From Thermosynechococcaceae cyanobacterium MS004 (GTDB taxonomy: Bacteria > Cyanobacteriota > Cyanobacteriia > Thermosynechococcales > Thermosynechococcaceae), in contig JAKRSB010000099.1 in the NCBI GenBank assembly GCA_022402525.1, positions 62,001 through 126,000 of the forward strand: a stretch of 64,000 nucleotides of DNA, in the 5' to 3' direction. Shown here piece by piece: positions 62,816 through 64,000 of the stretch. The position numbers were made by a program, and so were the translations under genes. How positions within the stretch are numbered: position 1 is the stretch's first letter; each line of letters starts with the position of its first letter. Under the pieces are notes generated by a model. The model was given only the letters and a program-made list of their open reading frames with translations, searched no databases and was not told where the DNA came from.

Positions 62816-62892
62816 AACAAAGAGCCAACGTTAACAATCGTGCTTCAGTGCCGGTTGTTTCCAGTCTGGTCACGATCATCTCTTCTCCTCAT

Positions 62893-62978
62893 ACGAGAGA
62901 CTCGTGGGCTGATCAAACTTGGATCTTTTGTTCCTCACACCTAGACTGTTCCCAGCCCAGTGCTGGGAATTTTTTTTT
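62893..62978 (+). ncRNA. Candidate Yfr1-like small RNA
   Basis: A short hairpin ACGAG-AGA-CTCGT (62893-62905) and an unpaired stretch containing TTCCTCACAC (62931-62940) are followed by a strong terminator hairpin TTCCCAGC-CCAGT-GCTGGGAA plus nine Ts (62949-62978). Cyanobacterial Yfr1 has this layout: two hairpins around an unpaired CCUCACAC core. The core here agrees at its last eight to nine bases, with one or two changes at its 5' side. The length is greater than marine Yfr1. The terminator is unmistakable, and no protein gene ends there. Confidence 0.5.
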
Positions 62979-63130
62979 GATGCTTTCCCCACAGCACAGT
63001 TGTCCACGATTCTGTAGAGGAGAGGCAATGTACCTCTTGTGCTGGTGTATATTTCATGAGTATCAAATTCATGGGTATCAAGCTCAGAGTGGAAGGCAGT
63101 TTATGCAGGTAGCGTTATGCAGGTAGCGTC

Positions 63131-64000
63131 ATGCAGGTAGTTTTGTGTGGCTACTATGGTTACGGCAATGGCGGCGATGAGGCGCTCCTCGCTACCCTTT
63201 TACAGATGTTGCCGAAGCATGTCTCTCCCGTTGTCCTCTCCGGGAATCCAGCTTTTACCGAATCCTTGCATGGGGTGCCCGCCTGCGATCGCCGTCAGCC
63301 CCTAGCGGTATTAAAACTATTGCGTAGCTCACAGGCTTTTATCTGGGGGGGCGGTAGCTTAATTCAAGACTCGACGAGCGCCCTCAGCCCTTGGTACTAC
63401 TGTGCATTGCTGCTCACGGCTCAGCTCATGGGCCTAAAAACAATCGCTTGGGCCCAGGGCATTGGCCCCCTTAACCGTCCCCAAACCCAATGGATTGCCC
63501 GTCAAGCCTTTCAGCGCTGTACGGGCATTAGCGTCCGCGATCTTGGCTCTCTGGACTGGACTGAGCGCTGGCGGCGGAAAGCAACCCTTGCTCCAGACCC
63601 GGTCTGGGCATTGGACGCCAGCCAGCCGACCACTTTAGATCCACTATTGCCCAGTCCTCGTGTTGCGGTCGTCCTGCGATCGCATCCCCTCTTAACGCCA
63701 GAACGGGTTGCGCTAATCACTCAGGCGCTTCAGGATCTTCATGCCCAAACTCAAGCCTCCATTGTGTTGGTGCCGTTTCAGGAAAGTCAGGATCTGGCGA
63801 TCGCCCAAACGCTCCATACCGCGCTGCCCCACATCAGCCAAATTATTCAGTCCCGTGACCCGCGCGCGCTCAAGTTTGTGTTTCAGAGCGTAGATCTGGC
63901 GATCGCTATGCGGCTCCACGGCCTCATTATGGCCGCAGCAGAAGGCTGTCGCTGTTTTGGCCTCAGCTACGACCCTAAAGTGCAGCGGCTCATAGAAGAC
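63131..64000 (+). CDS. csaB: Polysaccharide pyruvyl transferase CsaB (3' end beyond the window)
   Basis: The open frame runs off the window with 290 codons visible. VVLCGYYGYGNGGDEALLAT at the N-terminus and GGGSLIQDSTSALSPWYYCA are hallmarks of CsaB, with TIAWAQGIGPLNRPQTQWIA and, late, LAIAMRLHGLIMAAAEGCRC (R-L-H-G motif). CsaB transfers pyruvate ketals to cell-wall polysaccharide, giving a charge that anchors S-layer proteins in bacteria that have them. It sits about 30 kb from the glycan locus. Its start codon is part of a triplicated 14-bp repeat, of which only this third ATG opens the frame. Confidence 0.92.
   Translation, partial: MQVVLCGYYGYGNGGDEALLATLLQMLPKHVSPVVLSGNPAFTESLHGVPACDRRQPLAVLKLLRSSQAFIWGGGSLIQDSTSALSPWYYCALLLTAQLMGLKTIAWAQGIGPLNRPQTQWIARQAFQRCTGISVRDLGSLDWTERWRRKATLAPDPVWALDASQPTTLDPLLPSPRVAVVLRSHPLLTPERVALITQALQDLHAQTQASIVLVPFQESQDLAIAQTLHTALPHISQIIQSRDPRALKFVFQSVDLAIAMRLHGLIMAAAEGCRCFGLSYDPKVQRLIED

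Noticed and set aside
1-64000. tRNA or rRNA genes
   Set aside because: No cloverleaf with a GGTTC-type T-arm and no rRNA-like conserved block was found on reading either strand by eye; a dedicated search could still find one.

Overview
This window comes from a cyanobacterial chromosome. It carries urtABCDE, a PsbY-like photosystem II peptide, a PetP-like cytochrome b6f peptide, a prohibitin, a Get3d-type ATPase, a pentapeptide-repeat Ser/Thr kinase and many copies of the cyanobacterial octamer GCGATCGC (HIP1). Everything here was read by eye from sequence and translations. Family assignments rest on motifs I recognise, not on database searches.

The window has two parts. From 1 to about 33.1 kb lies a cell-surface polysaccharide locus that is AT-rich and almost free of HIP1. 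Its plus-strand half (0.2-21.6 kb) starts with an ABC exporter pair (Wzm/Wzt with a carbohydrate-binding tail). A run of glycosyltransferases (GT2, GT4, STELLO-like, exostosin-like) follows, with SAM methyltransferases, a hexapeptide acyltransferase, two SDR epimerases and an AbiEii-like nucleotidyltransferase. The minus-strand half (21.5-33.0 kb) holds a Wzc-like co-polymerase/tyrosine kinase, four GT4 enzymes, a methyltransferase, an IS1-family insertion, a broken FkbM methyltransferase and a Wzy-like polymerase. The locus is littered with decayed genes: an acyltransferase with four stops, a Wzt tail, a possible GT tail, a duplicated nucleotidyltransferase/epimerase junction and the FkbM remnant. 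It looks like a fast-evolving glycan island.

From about 33.7 kb to the end the DNA is HIP1-rich core genome. In order it holds: prohibitin; SpkB-like kinase; a small membrane protein; PsbY (39 aa); a ferrochelatase-family protein with a His-rich tail; an alpha/beta-hydrolase-like protein; the urea ABC transporter operon urtABCDE behind an NtcA-type promoter and ended by a clear terminator; a LysR regulator; half of a GDT1-type transporter; Get3d; PetP; a GH38 alpha-mannosidase; a two-component pair; a decayed Spy/CpxP-like gene; a small secreted basic protein; an RND efflux adaptor and pump; a candidate Yfr1-like small RNA; and the 5' part of csaB (polysaccharide pyruvyl transferase), cut by the window end.

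Non-coding structure is rich. There are two copies of a ~155-bp MITE-like element with ACGTGAGTTCG terminal inverted repeats, an inverted pair of ~35-bp repeats, and at least ten short intergenic tandem repeats of 12-24 bp, one of which triplicates the csaB start codon. I found no tRNA, rRNA or CRISPR array.
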